Shown: positions 1 to 9,059, counted from the first letter of the stretch. The stretch: DNA of 64,000 nucleotides from Candidatus Rhodoferax bjergmarkensis (GCA_016708345.1 JADJFX010000008.1:350779-414778), one strand, 5' to 3'. Program-made: numbers and translations. Notes: a model not told the origin generated them from the letters alone.

Positions 1-42
1 AAGTATGCGCGAGATAATTCTTCAATTTTCTGGAGGAATCCC

Positions 43-771
43 ATGTCAAAACCTGTCAAAGTTGCCGTTTTACTGGCTGGCTGCGGTCACCTCGATGGTG
101 CCGAAGTGCGCGAAGCCGTGCTCACCCTGTTGGCCCTGGACCAGATGGGTGCTGCATTCCAGTGTATTGCGCCCAATGCGCCGCAGCACCATGTGGTGAA
201 CCACGTCACCGGCGAGCCTATGGCCGGTGCGCAGCGCAACATACTCGAAGAATCCAGCCGCATCGCCCGAGTGGGGCAATGCCTGGATTTGGCGCAAGCC
301 CGCGTGCAGGACTTTGACGCACTCATCATGCCCGGCGGTTATGGCGTGGCCAAAAATCATTGCTCGTTTGCTTTTCAGGGTGCGGATGCCGACGTGCGCC
401 CGGATGTGGCGGCCTTTGTGCGCGGTTTTTTTGAAGCCCAAAAGCCAGTCGGTGCAATCTGTATTGCGCCTGCCCTGGTTGCCCTGGTCCTGCACCAGTT
501 GAACGACGGCGCTGGGCTGACGCTGGGCAATGATGCGGGCTGCGCCAGTGCGATGCAGCAACTGGGGCAGCAGCACCACAGCACACCAAGCGCGCGTGAC
601 ATCGTGATCGACGAAGCCCACAAACTCGTCTCAACCCCCGCCTACATGTTTGACGACGCCCGGTTAAGCGACGTTTTCACCGGCATAGAACGCTGCGTGG
701 CGGAAGTGCTCAAGCGGGTCAGCACCGCTGGGCAAACGCCTCAAACCCTTCAATCGCCAGCGGTCGGCTGA
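43..771 (+). CDS. elbB: ElbB family glyoxalase-like protein (DJ-1/PfpI superfamily)
   Basis: This 242-residue cytosolic protein belongs to the ElbB branch of the DJ-1/PfpI class I glutamine amidotransferase-like fold; E. coli ElbB has been linked to isoprenoid metabolism and has weak glyoxalase activity. Visible signatures are the N-terminal strand VAVLLAGCGHLDGAE, the MPGGYGVAKN loop around residues 96-105 and the nucleophile-elbow ICIAPA with Cys140. A strong ribosome-binding site (GGAGG at 32-36) sets the start. The last 17 codons overlap the end of the convergent cyclic-di-GMP gene, and the C-terminal tail after about residue 225 looks longer than the E. coli protein (217 aa). The family call is secure; the physiological substrate is not. 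Confidence 0.93.
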   Translation: MSKPVKVAVLLAGCGHLDGAEVREAVLTLLALDQMGAAFQCIAPNAPQHHVVNHVTGEPMAGAQRNILEESSRIARVGQCLDLAQARVQDFDALIMPGGYGVAKNHCSFAFQGADADVRPDVAAFVRGFFEAQKPVGAICIAPALVALVLHQLNDGAGLTLGNDAGCASAMQQLGQQHHSTPSARDIVIDEAHKLVSTPAYMFDDARLSDVFTGIERCVAEVLKRVSTAGQTPQTLQSPAVG

Positions 772-3700
772 AGAAATAACCCTGATGGGCATGGCAGCCT
801 GCATGGGCCAGAAAGTCGCGCTGTGCTGCCGTCTCCACCCCCTCGGAGATCACGCCCAGCCCCAGGCTATGGGCCAGTGCCACGATGGTCTTGGCAATGG
901 CTGCATCGTTGGGGTCCACATGGATGTCGCGCACAAAGGACTGGTCGATTTTCAGCTGGTCCAGCGGCAGGCGCTTGAGGTAGCTCAGCGACGAATACCC
1001 GGTGCCAAAGTCATCCAGCGAAAAGCCCACGCCTCTGGCCTTGAGGGCAAACATTTTCCCGATCACTTCGTCCACGTTGGACACCAGCAGGCTTTCGGTC
1101 AACTCCAGTTTGAGCCGGTGGGGGTTGGCACCCGTGCTCTTGAGCACCGCCAGCACCTGCTCTACAAAGTCAATCTGGCGGAACTGGTGGGCGCTGACGT
1201 TCACCGCCACCGTGAGGTGAGCCATTGCGGCTTTGCCCGACCATGCGACCAGTTGCTTGCAGGCCGTCTCCAGCACCCAGTGCCCCAAATTCAGGATCAG
1301 CCCCGTTTCTTCAGCCAGCCCAATAAACTCCATGGGCGGAATCATGCCGCGCACGGGGTGCTGCCAACGCACCAGCGCCTCGGCCCCGGTGATGCGGCCG
1401 TCGTCATCGACCTGGGGCTGATAGTGCAGCAGCAACTGGCTCTGGCGCAGCCCCTCGCGCAAGTCGGTTTCCAGTTCGGTGCGCGCCATGACCACCGACT
1501 GCATCTGCGGGTCAAAAAAGCGCAAGGTGTTGCGCCCTGCCGCCTTGGCCTGGTACATGGCAAGGTCAGCTTGTTTGAGCAACTCTTCCACGGTGTCGGT
1601 GGGGCGGTTGAACAAGGCAATGCCAATGCTGACGGTGCAAAGATAAGGCGTGCCTTGCAGGTCGTAAGGCTCTTTGAAAGCCTCCAAAATTTTCTCAGCC
1701 ACCACCCTGGCCAATGCGGCTGCGTCCAGCGCGATCAGACTCAAGCCTTCCATCATGATGACGAACTCATCGCCGCCCAAGCGGGCAATGGTGTCCTCCT
1801 CACGCACGGTAGCGCTCAGACGCCTGGCCACCTGGTCGAGCAGCATATCGCCCTTGTCATGGCCCAGGGTGTCGTTGAGGGTTTTGAAATTGTCAACATC
1901 AATAAAGAACAAAGCACCCGCGCTGTCACTGCGCGAGCCGGCCAACAAAGCGTGGCGCAAACGGTCTATCAGCAAGCGGCGATTGGGCAGATTGGTCAGC
2001 GGATCGTAAAACGCGAGGTGGTTGATCTCTTCTTCAGCCGTCTTGCGGTGAGAAATGTCAATAAAGGAGGCCACGTAGTTGGTGATGGCACCATCGGGGC
2101 CCCTGACAGCGGAGATATTGGCCCACTGCGGGTACACCTCGCCATTTTTGCGCCGGTTCCATATCTCGCCCTTCCAGGCACCGGTGGTGTTGATGCTGGC
2201 CCACAGCGCTTGGTAGAACGTGCTGTTGTGCCGGCCTGAGCTGAACATGCGAGGTGTCTGGCCAATTGCTTCCAGCGGCGAGTAACCAGTGATTTCGCTG
2301 CAAGCCCGGTTGATGCGCAGAATGCTCATGTCCGCATCGGTAATGATCATGCCTTCTTGCGATTCAAAAGCGGTGGCGGCCACGCGAAGATCGGACTCGG
2401 CCCGCTTGCGCTCGGTGATGTCCTGCAAACTGAACTGAAGCAGCGTCTTGCCCGCATGTTCGAATGTCATCAGGTTCACTTCAGCATCCCAAATCTCACC
2501 ATCGGGGCGACGGTGACGCCACTCAAAAACGTGGGAACCATCGCGCAAAACAGCCGCGACATGCTCACCAACCGACTCGGTTGTGGTGCGACCATCGTAC
2601 TGAAGAGGTGCTCCCACATCTTCAGGGCTCAATGCCAGCACTGTTTCCCGGCTGTCTAGACGGTAAATATCAATCATCGCCTGGTTGCAATCCACCAATC
2701 TTCCCGTTGCGGGGTCCATGACGGCCAGCGCAGTACGAGAGCCCGCAAACAAGACCTTGTTGTAGGCTTCGCTGTCCTGCAGGGCTTGCTGCGCCTGCTC
2801 ACGCTGGGCGGTCTGGGTCAACACAATTCGCTCATGGGCGCGCTGTCGTTTTTGATACAGCAGCAGGCTCACACTCGCCACCAGTGCCAGTGCGCCAAAC
2901 AAACCGCCCTGCCCATAGGCATCGTGCCGCCATGCGGCAAAAACTTCGTTGATGTCGCGCGATGCGGTCACAACCAGGGGCTTGTCCATATGCAAGTCTG
3001 CCGGGTTGACGGTTCGAAAGGCCACCATGCGGTTCGCCCCGATGAGCGTCACCGGTGCCGTGAACACATTGTCAACCCGCCCCGTTTGAAGATGCCGCGT
3101 AAACAAGGTGTCCGGCGTTGTCATGTCCTTGCCCGCCAGATCGGGCCGCTCGGGGGCCATCAAAAACAGCTTGCCATCGCCATGCAGCAGTGCTGTTTTC
3201 ACATCTGGCGCATGCCGCACCGCATCGAGCAGGGTGAAAAAATACTCCGGCACCACACTCACGATGACAATGCCGGCGAACTCACCATCGGGCCCTTCAA
3301 TAGTGCGAAACAGGCTGATCACAAAGGTGTTGAGCACCGTCTGGAACGGCGCACTCACATGCAAAACCTTGGGGTCCGGGTTTTTGAGCGCGGTCTGAAA
3401 ATACTCCCGGTGGGTAAAGTTTTGCCCCACCAGCTTTGCGTTGCTGGACGCGATGACATTGCCATCCGCAGCAATCACCAGAATCGGCCTGATACCGAGC
3501 AGCGTGTCATTGATGACCTGCAACTCACGGTTGGCACCTTTGAGCCCGTCGTTTTGCTGCATCCACGAAGGAATATCGTGGATGATGTTTTCAATGACTT
3601 GGTTGGCCAGGCGCAACTGCGGCGTCAGGTTTTTTTCAATCACCGCCGTGTGGCTGGCCAGGCGCTCGCGCTCCTGGGTGTCAATTTGCCGGTAGTCATG

Positions 3701-3862
3701 CAACTTTGCGTAAACAATAAACCCCGCCACGACCGACAACACACCCAACAGCAACAGCCATTCGGTCAGTCCGCGGTGATTTTGTTTGGCAGGAGTGGTT
3801 GAGGTCAAATGGAATCCAGCAAGTTGGTGTTTGCGCCAAAGAAAGGCAAAGGCTACGCACAT
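719..3862 (-). CDS. Membrane sensor diguanylate cyclase/phosphodiesterase (dCache-PAS-PAS-GGDEF-EAL)
   Basis: A 1047-residue cyclic-di-GMP protein. Residues 34-51 form a first membrane helix, about 55-305 a periplasmic double-Cache-like sensor, and about 318-337 a second helix. Two PAS domains follow (about 365-485 and 490-610, each ending in an ITERKRAE / ISHRKTAE junction). The cyclase has an intact GGDEF at 696-700 and the phosphodiesterase an intact EAL at 828-830, with a later DDFGTGYSS loop. Both catalytic signatures are preserved, so it may be bifunctional or one domain may regulate the other. The first 30 residues are not membrane-like, so the start could lie slightly downstream. It stands alone and its 3' end overlaps elbB by 53 bases. 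Confidence 0.92.
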   Translation of the reverse strand: MCVAFAFLWRKHQLAGFHLTSTTPAKQNHRGLTEWLLLLGVLSVVAGFIVYAKLHDYRQIDTQERERLASHTAVIEKNLTPQLRLANQVIENIIHDIPSWMQQNDGLKGANRELQVINDTLLGIRPILVIAADGNVIASSNAKLVGQNFTHREYFQTALKNPDPKVLHVSAPFQTVLNTFVISLFRTIEGPDGEFAGIVIVSVVPEYFFTLLDAVRHAPDVKTALLHGDGKLFLMAPERPDLAGKDMTTPDTLFTRHLQTGRVDNVFTAPVTLIGANRMVAFRTVNPADLHMDKPLVVTASRDINEVFAAWRHDAYGQGGLFGALALVASVSLLLYQKRQRAHERIVLTQTAQREQAQQALQDSEAYNKVLFAGSRTALAVMDPATGRLVDCNQAMIDIYRLDSRETVLALSPEDVGAPLQYDGRTTTESVGEHVAAVLRDGSHVFEWRHRRPDGEIWDAEVNLMTFEHAGKTLLQFSLQDITERKRAESDLRVAATAFESQEGMIITDADMSILRINRACSEITGYSPLEAIGQTPRMFSSGRHNSTFYQALWASINTTGAWKGEIWNRRKNGEVYPQWANISAVRGPDGAITNYVASFIDISHRKTAEEEINHLAFYDPLTNLPNRRLLIDRLRHALLAGSRSDSAGALFFIDVDNFKTLNDTLGHDKGDMLLDQVARRLSATVREEDTIARLGGDEFVIMMEGLSLIALDAAALARVVAEKILEAFKEPYDLQGTPYLCTVSIGIALFNRPTDTVEELLKQADLAMYQAKAAGRNTLRFFDPQMQSVVMARTELETDLREGLRQSQLLLHYQPQVDDDGRITGAEALVRWQHPVRGMIPPMEFIGLAEETGLILNLGHWVLETACKQLVAWSGKAAMAHLTVAVNVSAHQFRQIDFVEQVLAVLKSTGANPHRLKLELTESLLVSNVDEVIGKMFALKARGVGFSLDDFGTGYSSLSYLKRLPLDQLKIDQSFVRDIHVDPNDAAIAKTIVALAHSLGLGVISEGVETAAQRDFLAHAGCHAHQGYFFSRPLAIEGFEAFAQRC

Positions 3863-3960
3863 TTGAATGCGCGGTCAACTGTCATATTTGTGCACCAAAA
3901 GCCCAAACCAGCTTGTGCTTAGCGCGCGGTATGCAGGGTTTAAGGCAATTTTGTTGCACG

Positions 3961-4010
3961 TTTTGCTATGGTTTATATAGCTGGTTACGCAAAGCCCACC
4001 TGCGCAACAG
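3961..4010 (-). repeat. Dispersed GCGC/AGCTAT repeat, copy 1
   Basis: Read on the minus strand this gives TTGCGCAGG, then a second GCGTAACCAGCTATAT, then CCATAGCAAAA, matching the other copies listed here. It fills most of the 157-bp gap between the cyclic-di-GMP gene and the AraC gene, where I see no other feature. Confidence 0.6.
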
Positions 4011-4019
4011 TCACTTTTT

Positions 4020-5111
4020 TCATACAAACTTGGGTGATGCCGCACGAACGGCCCCGTCCTTTGCTGTGCTGGCGGCACCACCCCGAATGGCTGCCAGCGT
4101 CCGCCAATCCCCGGGGCTGTGCCCGGTCCAGCGCTTGAAAGCGCGGTTGAAGGCGCTGGCTTCGGAAAAGCCGAGCGCAAGCGCAAGACTGGCAAACGAT
4201 TCGGCGCTGTCTGCCACCAAAGCGCAGGCCTTGTCCTTGCGCACCGCGTCAATCAGTTGCGTGTAGCTCAAGCCCTGCGCCTGCAGGCGGCGTGCGAAAA
4301 CGCGCTCACTGAGCTTGAAGTGCTGCGCCACCTGCGCCCTGGGCGGCACGCCCTGCACCAAACGGCTGGTGAGCCACTCGCGCACTTGCGCCAGAAAATC
4401 CGGGGCCGTGGCGAGCGCTGCCAGCCGCGCTGCGGCGTACTCGCGGTGCAAGGTGGCCAGCTGGGCATCGGCTTGGGGCAGGGGGTGGTCCAGCATGGCA
4501 TTGTCCAGCTGCAATCCACTGAAAGCCTGGTTGAAATCGACCTCGGCCTGAAACACCTGTTGGTACAGCGCCAGCGGCCCCAACTGGCTGTGGCCAAACT
4601 GCACTCTGGCCGGGTTAACCGGTGCCCCCAGCACCCAGCGGCTGAAGGTGACCACCGCTGCCAGCACGGCCTCCAGCTGGTGTGGGCTGAAGGCCAGCTC
4701 GCCTTGCTGAGGGTGGTAGATGAGCCAGCTTTTTTCGTCCCCGGCAAGGATTTGAAAGCGCCCGCCATCGCTGATCAGGCGCTGGAACTGCTGCACCATG
4801 GCGAGGGCGTCGCGCAGCGTTGGTGACGATTGCAAAATGAAACTGACCACGTTGAAACTGGCCGGCCCCACCAGTTGACCGGCCTTGAGGCCAAAGCCGG
4901 GGTCGGCCGTCAACTCAGCCGCTGCGCGCCACAGCCGCGTGATGTCATCAATCGGCCAGCGTGCATCTTGGAGCTGGCTGGTGTTCAGTCCGGCATGGGC
5001 CAGCAGTTGCTCAACCGTCAGGCCATGGCGCTGCGCTGCGTTCAGCAGCGTAGTGACCCAACTCAGGGCTACGCTGGCATCTAAGGGTCCATTACGTAAT
5101 AACTTGTGCAT
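4020..5111 (-). CDS. AraC family transcriptional regulator (arabinose-binding-like domain)
   Basis: The protein has an N-terminal ligand-binding domain of the type found in OruR/VirF-like AraC regulators (about residues 20-195) and a C-terminal double helix-turn-helix (about 255-350). The second helix-turn-helix carries the typical ALGFSEASAFNRAFKRWTGHSPGDWR pattern, shown here only by its SEASAFNRAFKRW core. The first ATG (5111) lies inside the hairpin element at 5086-5242, so the first eight or nine residues come from the element and not from the ancestral gene. No Shine-Dalgarno sequence precedes that ATG; an upstream TTG at 5174 is also in frame. It is divergent from the FAD dehydrogenase at 5330, a likely target, though this is inferred only from position. 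Confidence 0.85.
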   Translation of the reverse strand: MHKLLRNGPLDASVALSWVTTLLNAAQRHGLTVEQLLAHAGLNTSQLQDARWPIDDITRLWRAAAELTADPGFGLKAGQLVGPASFNVVSFILQSSPTLRDALAMVQQFQRLISDGGRFQILAGDEKSWLIYHPQQGELAFSPHQLEAVLAAVVTFSRWVLGAPVNPARVQFGHSQLGPLALYQQVFQAEVDFNQAFSGLQLDNAMLDHPLPQADAQLATLHREYAAARLAALATAPDFLAQVREWLTSRLVQGVPPRAQVAQHFKLSERVFARRLQAQGLSYTQLIDAVRKDKACALVADSAESFASLALALGFSEASAFNRAFKRWTGHSPGDWRTLAAIRGGAASTAKDGAVRAASPKFV

Positions 5112-5247
5112 TTGGCCGTCGGGTTTGGGATGCAGAGTCAGGCGCAAAGCGCGCCGTTTAGCTCCGCTAAACAAGCGATTTGTAACGACGCTATGCGCCC
5201 AAGGCTGACGAGCAATATGCGCATGTTATTGTGCAATGGACCCTAAG
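5081..5247. mobile_element. MITE-like hairpin element A (5086-5242) with CTAAG duplications
   Basis: A 157-bp element begins GGTCCATT and ends AATGGACC. The arms stay complementary with mismatches for about 40 bp and then lead into an inner hairpin, GTTTAGCTCCGCTAAAC. It is bracketed by CTAAG at 5081-5085 and 5243-5247, which looks like a 5-bp target-site duplication. It carries no gene. Its core (GGGATGCAG, AGGCGCAA, GTTTAGC, GCTAAAC, AACGACGC) recurs in the same order in the 158-bp element at 20484-20641. It occupies the divergent promoter region of the AraC and FAD dehydrogenase genes and supplies the start codon of the former. Confidence 0.75.
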
Positions 5248-5329
5248 GTCATGATCGATGGCTCCTGCGGTCAAGGGGGTCACCATGATAATTCTTTCAA
5301 GTCAATCACATAAAAATTGGAGCAGGGCC

Positions 5330-6949
5330 ATGAACACAAGCAGTGTGAAGTCGGATGTACTGGTCATCGGTGGCGGCTTGGCCGGGCTGGTCACGGCCAT
5401 CGAGTGCCTGCGCGCGGGCAAGCGCGTCACCTTGGTGGACCGCGACACGCGCCAGCGCTTGGGCGGGCAGGCGCTGTGGGCGTTTGGCGGCATGGCGCTG
5501 GTGGACACGCCAGTGCAGCGGCGCATGAAACTCAAGGATTCGCCCGAGCGGGCGCTGCGCGATTGGTTGCGCTACGGCGAGCTCGATGCGATGGATGTGT
5601 GGCCGCGCCAGTGGGCTCAGTACTATGTGGAGCATTCGCGCGAGCAGGTGTACGACTGGGTGATTCAGCACGGCGTCAAGTTCCTGCCTGCGGTCAACTG
5701 GGTGGAGCGCGGCATGCTGGGCAATGGCAATTCGCTGCCGCGTTATCACATCCTGTGGGGCACGGCGCAGCGCTTCACCCAGCAAATGATTGCGGCCCTG
5801 CACCAGGCCAATACCGGTAACCGCCTGACCCTTCTCAGCAACCACGAGGTTGTGAAACTCGAATCACAAGGCGGCGTGGTCACGGGCGCCCACGCCATCA
5901 ACCACGACACCGGAGGCAGTGTGCAGTTTGCCGCGCAGGCGGTGGTGCTGGCCATGGGCGGCATCAACGGCAGCCACGAGCAGGTGCGCGCCAACTGGCC
6001 CGCAAGCCGCCCACTGCCCGCCACCATGCTCAATGGCGCGCACCCTTTTTGCAACGGCAAGCTGCACCACCTGGTGGCAGGTTTGGGCGGGCATGTCACC
6101 CACGCCGGGGAAATGTGGAACTACGCCGCCGGGGTGCCGCACCCACAGCCTCACTTTCCGGGGCATGGCCTGTCCCACATTCCGTGCAAATCGGCGCTGT
6201 GGCTGGACCACACCGGGCGGCGCATCGGCCCTCAGCCCCTGATCACCAGTTTTGACACCAGCGACCTGTGCCGCACAGTGGCCGCCCAGGCAAAGCCCTA
6301 CACCTGGCACCTGCTGAACTGGCGCATTGCGGCCAAGGAGCTGGCCCTGTCGGGCGCTGAGCACAACCAGCGCATTCGAGACCGCCAGTTCCCGATGCTG
6401 ATGAAGGAAATGCTGTTTGGCAACCACCGCCTGGTGCGCCAGATGCTGGCCGAGAGCCGTCACTTCCTGGTGGCCGACACACTGGCTGAGTTGGCAGCCA
6501 AGATGAATGCCCTGGCGGATACGTCCGATGTGCAGGCTGAGGTGCTGCAGCAAACGGCGGATGATTTTGATGCCAACTTCCAGCGCGGCCTGTCCGTGGT
6601 GAATGACGACCAGATTCGCCGCATCGAGCATGCACGCCACTGGCCACCCGAGCGCCTGCGCACCTGCAAACCTGCGCCCTTGCAAGCCCATGGTTCCGGG
6701 CCGTTCATTGCCATCCAGTTGCAGCTCATCACACGCAAAAGTCTGGGCGGGCTCAAGACCGATTTGCAAAGCCGGGTGCTCACCGACTCCGATCAGGCGA
6801 TTGAAGGTTTGTACTGCGTGGGGGAGGCGGCCGGTTTTGGCGGTGGCGGTGCCTGCGGCAAACGTTCGCTGGAAGGCACCTTTCTGCCCGGCTGTGTAAT
6901 GACGGCGCGAGCGGCGGCGCGTTCGATCAACGCCGGTCTGGGTCGTTGA
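5330..6949 (+). CDS. FAD-binding dehydrogenase (flavoprotein of the succinate dehydrogenase/KstD-like superfamily)
   Basis: A 539-residue flavoprotein. Residues 9-30 hold a Rossmann FAD motif (VLVIGGGLAGLVTAIE), and the C-terminal GLYCVGEAAGFGGGGACGK-type segment (start GLYCVGEA) is the second FAD-contacting loop. Length and pattern match the uncharacterised FAD-dependent dehydrogenases related to 3-ketosteroid dehydrogenase and fumarate reductase flavoprotein subunits; no covalent flavin or haem site is evident. The start at 5330 is chosen because GGAGCAGGGCC precedes it; a longer frame reaches 5258 but its extra residues do not resemble the family. The substrate cannot be read from sequence. 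It diverges from an AraC regulator across hairpin element A. Confidence 0.85.
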   Translation: MNTSSVKSDVLVIGGGLAGLVTAIECLRAGKRVTLVDRDTRQRLGGQALWAFGGMALVDTPVQRRMKLKDSPERALRDWLRYGELDAMDVWPRQWAQYYVEHSREQVYDWVIQHGVKFLPAVNWVERGMLGNGNSLPRYHILWGTAQRFTQQMIAALHQANTGNRLTLLSNHEVVKLESQGGVVTGAHAINHDTGGSVQFAAQAVVLAMGGINGSHEQVRANWPASRPLPATMLNGAHPFCNGKLHHLVAGLGGHVTHAGEMWNYAAGVPHPQPHFPGHGLSHIPCKSALWLDHTGRRIGPQPLITSFDTSDLCRTVAAQAKPYTWHLLNWRIAAKELALSGAEHNQRIRDRQFPMLMKEMLFGNHRLVRQMLAESRHFLVADTLAELAAKMNALADTSDVQAEVLQQTADDFDANFQRGLSVVNDDQIRRIEHARHWPPERLRTCKPAPLQAHGSGPFIAIQLQLITRKSLGGLKTDLQSRVLTDSDQAIEGLYCVGEAAGFGGGGACGKRSLEGTFLPGCVMTARAAARSINAGLGR

Positions 6950-6993
6950 CGAGGCACCCGATGGCAGTTTCTGAATCGACCTGGAAAATGCAT

Positions 6994-7041
6994 CTTGCGC
7001 AAGCAGGACGGGCGTGGGCAGCTATTTTAAAAATAGCAAAA
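6994..7041 (+). repeat. Dispersed GCGC/AGCTAT repeat, copy 2
   Basis: TTGCGCAAGCAGG, a second GCGTGGGCAGCTATTTT, then AAATAGCAAAA. It lies 45 bp past the FAD dehydrogenase and directly upstream of the large inverted repeat at 7054-7390. Copy 3 lies on the far side in the same orientation. Confidence 0.6.
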
Positions 7042-7053
7042 CTCCCGACTTCC

Positions 7054-7390
7054 GTTTCCCCCACTCCCCCCCGCCCCTCTCTCGCCCCGCCGGGCGAAAG
7101 AGGGGAGCCTTCAACAGCCCATTTGGCCGCGTGTTCAAAATGGATGAGTTCTACGCCACGGCCAACATGGGGAAGCTGGGATGGGGGGTGTCTGGCCGAT
7201 GTCGGGGGCCGACTCGGCTGCGGAGCGGGCCGGTTGCGGCTATGCCACCCCATCCCACCCCCCTCTGCCCCAACGCCAGATTGAGCGTGTACGTGTCTTG
7301 TTTAAACACGCGGCCAAATGGGCTGTTCAGGCTCCTCTTTCTCGCCCGGCGGGGCGAGAAAGAGGCGGGGGAGATAGAGTGGGGGAAGAA
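7054..7390. repeat. Large imperfect inverted repeat, two arms of about 85 bp
   Basis: The left arm (about 7054-7138) and right arm (about 7303-7390) are inverted copies. Shared landmarks are TTCCCCCACTC at the outside, a CGCCCCGCCGGGCG palindrome in the middle, and AACAGCCCATTTGGCCGCGTG toward the inside (quoted in part: CAGCCCATTTGGCCGCGTG). The right arm also folds on itself (TTTCTCGCCC/GGGCGAGAAA). The 164 bp between the arms hold no convincing gene. Short open frames through the region are by-products of its composition. It fills the 553-bp gap between the FAD dehydrogenase and the ThDP enzyme. Confidence 0.75.
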
Positions 7391-7436
7391 GACTCATCGC
7401 CCCCAGCGTCCGCTGGAAATTAGGAAAGAAAAGTGG

Positions 7437-7486
7437 CTTTTGCGCAAGCATTACGGGCGCAATAAGCTATCAAATAACTAGCAAAA
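7437..7486 (+). repeat. Dispersed GCGC/AGCTAT repeat, copy 3
   Basis: TTTTGCGCAAGCATTACGG, then GCGCAATAAGCTATC, then ACTAGCAAAA. It ends 16 bp before the ThDP enzyme start codon and forms its immediate 5' leader. Confidence 0.6.
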
Positions 7487-7502
7487 TCAAGAGAGAAATA
7501 TC

Positions 7503-9059
7503 ATGTCCAACGGCGCCCAAGCCCTGATCCGCACCCTGGTGGATGCCGGCATCACCACCTGTTTTACCAACCCCGGCACCTCCGAGATGCATTTTGTGGC
7601 GGCGCTTGACAGTGTGCCCGAGATGCGCGCGGTGCTCGCGCTGTTTGAGGGGGTAGCCACCGGCGCGGCTGATGGCTACGCGCGCATGGCGGACAAACCC
7701 GCCGCCACGCTGTTGCACTTGGGCTGCGGCTTGGGCAACGGGCTGGCCAACCTGCACAACGCACGCAAGGGCCGGGTGCCAATGCTCAACATCGTGGGCG
7801 ACCATGCCACCTACCACACGCAGTTTGATGCGCAGCTGCAGTCCGACATTGAAACCGTGGCGCGCAACGTGTCGCCCTGGGTGCGCACCTCCAAAAGCAC
7901 GCAGGACTTGTGCAAGGACGCTGCCGAGGCCATAGGTGTGTGCCAAGGCCCACCGGGGCAGGTGGCCACGCTGATCCTGCCCGCCGATGTGTCGTGGGGC
8001 GAAGGCGGGGTGCCCGCTGCCCCGCCCAAAATCACCCCCCCGAAACCGGCAGACGACGCCACCGTGGCCGCCATTGCCCAGGCGCTGCAGGGAGGCGGCA
8101 AAAAAGCCATTTTGCTGGGGGGCCGCGCGCTGCGCGAGCCCGCACTGATGGCCGTGGCGCGCATCGCGGCCAAAACCGGTGCCAAGCTGTTTGCCGAAGT
8201 TTTCCCCACCCGCATCGAGCGCGGTGCGGGGCTGCCGCCGGTGGAGCGTATTGCCTACCTGGCTGAGCTCGCCTCGGTGCAGTTGAGCGGCCTGGACCAC
8301 CTGATTCTGGTCGATGCCAAACCGCCGGTGTCCTTCTTTGCCTACCCCGGCAAAAAGAGCTACCTGGTGCCCGAGGGTTGCCAGCTGCACACGCTGGCGG
8401 CCTTCACGCAGGACGTGATCGGCAGTCTGGACAAACTGGCCAAGGCGGTGAATGCGGGTCAGACCAAACCCGTGCTGCAAGCACCCAGACGTCCGGGCCG
8501 CCCGCGTGGCAAATTCACCGCCGACAAAGTATGCAAGGCCATCGGGCAGCTGATGCCGGACAACGCCATCCTCGTGGACGAAGCGCAGACCTCGGGCATC
8601 ATGCTGCCGATGTACACCGCCGGTGCGCCGCGCCACGATGTGATCACGCTCACGGGCGGTGCCATCGGCCAGGGCCTGCCCAATGCGGTGGGCGCGGCCA
8701 TTGCCTGCCCTGACCGCAAGGTGATTGCGCTGGCCGGTGACGGCTCGGCCATGTACACCATTCAGGCCCTGTGGACGCAAGCGCGCGAGAAGCTCGACGT
8801 CATCAACATCATCTTCAACAACCGCTCCTATGCCATTTTGAACGTCGAGCTGCGGCGCGTGGGGGCCAGCGGCGCGGGTGACAAGGCCAAAGCCCAGCTT
8901 GATCTGCGCACACCGCCGATTGATTTTGTGCAGCTGGCACAAGGCATGGGGGTCGCCGCCAAACGTGCCACCACCACCGATGAGTTTCTGGCGGCTTTTG
9001 AACACGCCCTGCGCACGCCGGGTCCGCACCTGATCGAGGCCATCGTGCCCCCAGCCTGA
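7503..9059 (+). CDS. Thiamine-diphosphate-dependent enzyme, acetolactate synthase/benzoylformate decarboxylase family
   Basis: A 518-residue ThDP enzyme with the three usual domains: PYR (about 4-165) with the activating glutamate at Glu49 in LFEGVATGAADGYAR, a central domain (about 190-320), and PP (about 365-515) with the metal/ThDP motif GDGSAM followed by NN about 28 residues later. NPGTSEMHF near the N-terminus resembles benzoylformate decarboxylase more than AHAS, and no ilvH-type regulatory subunit lies beside it, so a branched-chain biosynthetic role is unlikely. Databases often label this group 'acetolactate synthase large subunit'. GAGAG upstream of the ATG is a modest ribosome site. 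The reaction is uncertain: a 2-keto-acid decarboxylase or carboligase. Confidence 0.85.
   Translation: MSNGAQALIRTLVDAGITTCFTNPGTSEMHFVAALDSVPEMRAVLALFEGVATGAADGYARMADKPAATLLHLGCGLGNGLANLHNARKGRVPMLNIVGDHATYHTQFDAQLQSDIETVARNVSPWVRTSKSTQDLCKDAAEAIGVCQGPPGQVATLILPADVSWGEGGVPAAPPKITPPKPADDATVAAIAQALQGGGKKAILLGGRALREPALMAVARIAAKTGAKLFAEVFPTRIERGAGLPPVERIAYLAELASVQLSGLDHLILVDAKPPVSFFAYPGKKSYLVPEGCQLHTLAAFTQDVIGSLDKLAKAVNAGQTKPVLQAPRRPGRPRGKFTADKVCKAIGQLMPDNAILVDEAQTSGIMLPMYTAGAPRHDVITLTGGAIGQGLPNAVGAAIACPDRKVIALAGDGSAMYTIQALWTQAREKLDVINIIFNNRSYAILNVELRRVGASGAGDKAKAQLDLRTPPIDFVQLAQGMGVAAKRATTTDEFLAAFEHALRTPGPHLIEAIVPPA

Noticed and set aside
785..3802. Two long plus-strand open frames opposite the GGDEF-EAL gene
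   Set aside because: Composition is typical of antisense shadows in high-G+C genes; the opposite strand has full domain matches.
7014..7481. Open frames through the large inverted repeat
   Set aside because: Low-complexity Pro/Arg-rich translations produced by the repeat arms.
7503..9059. Calling the ThDP enzyme IlvB/acetolactate synthase
   Set aside because: No regulatory subunit nearby and the N-terminal motif is closer to decarboxylases.
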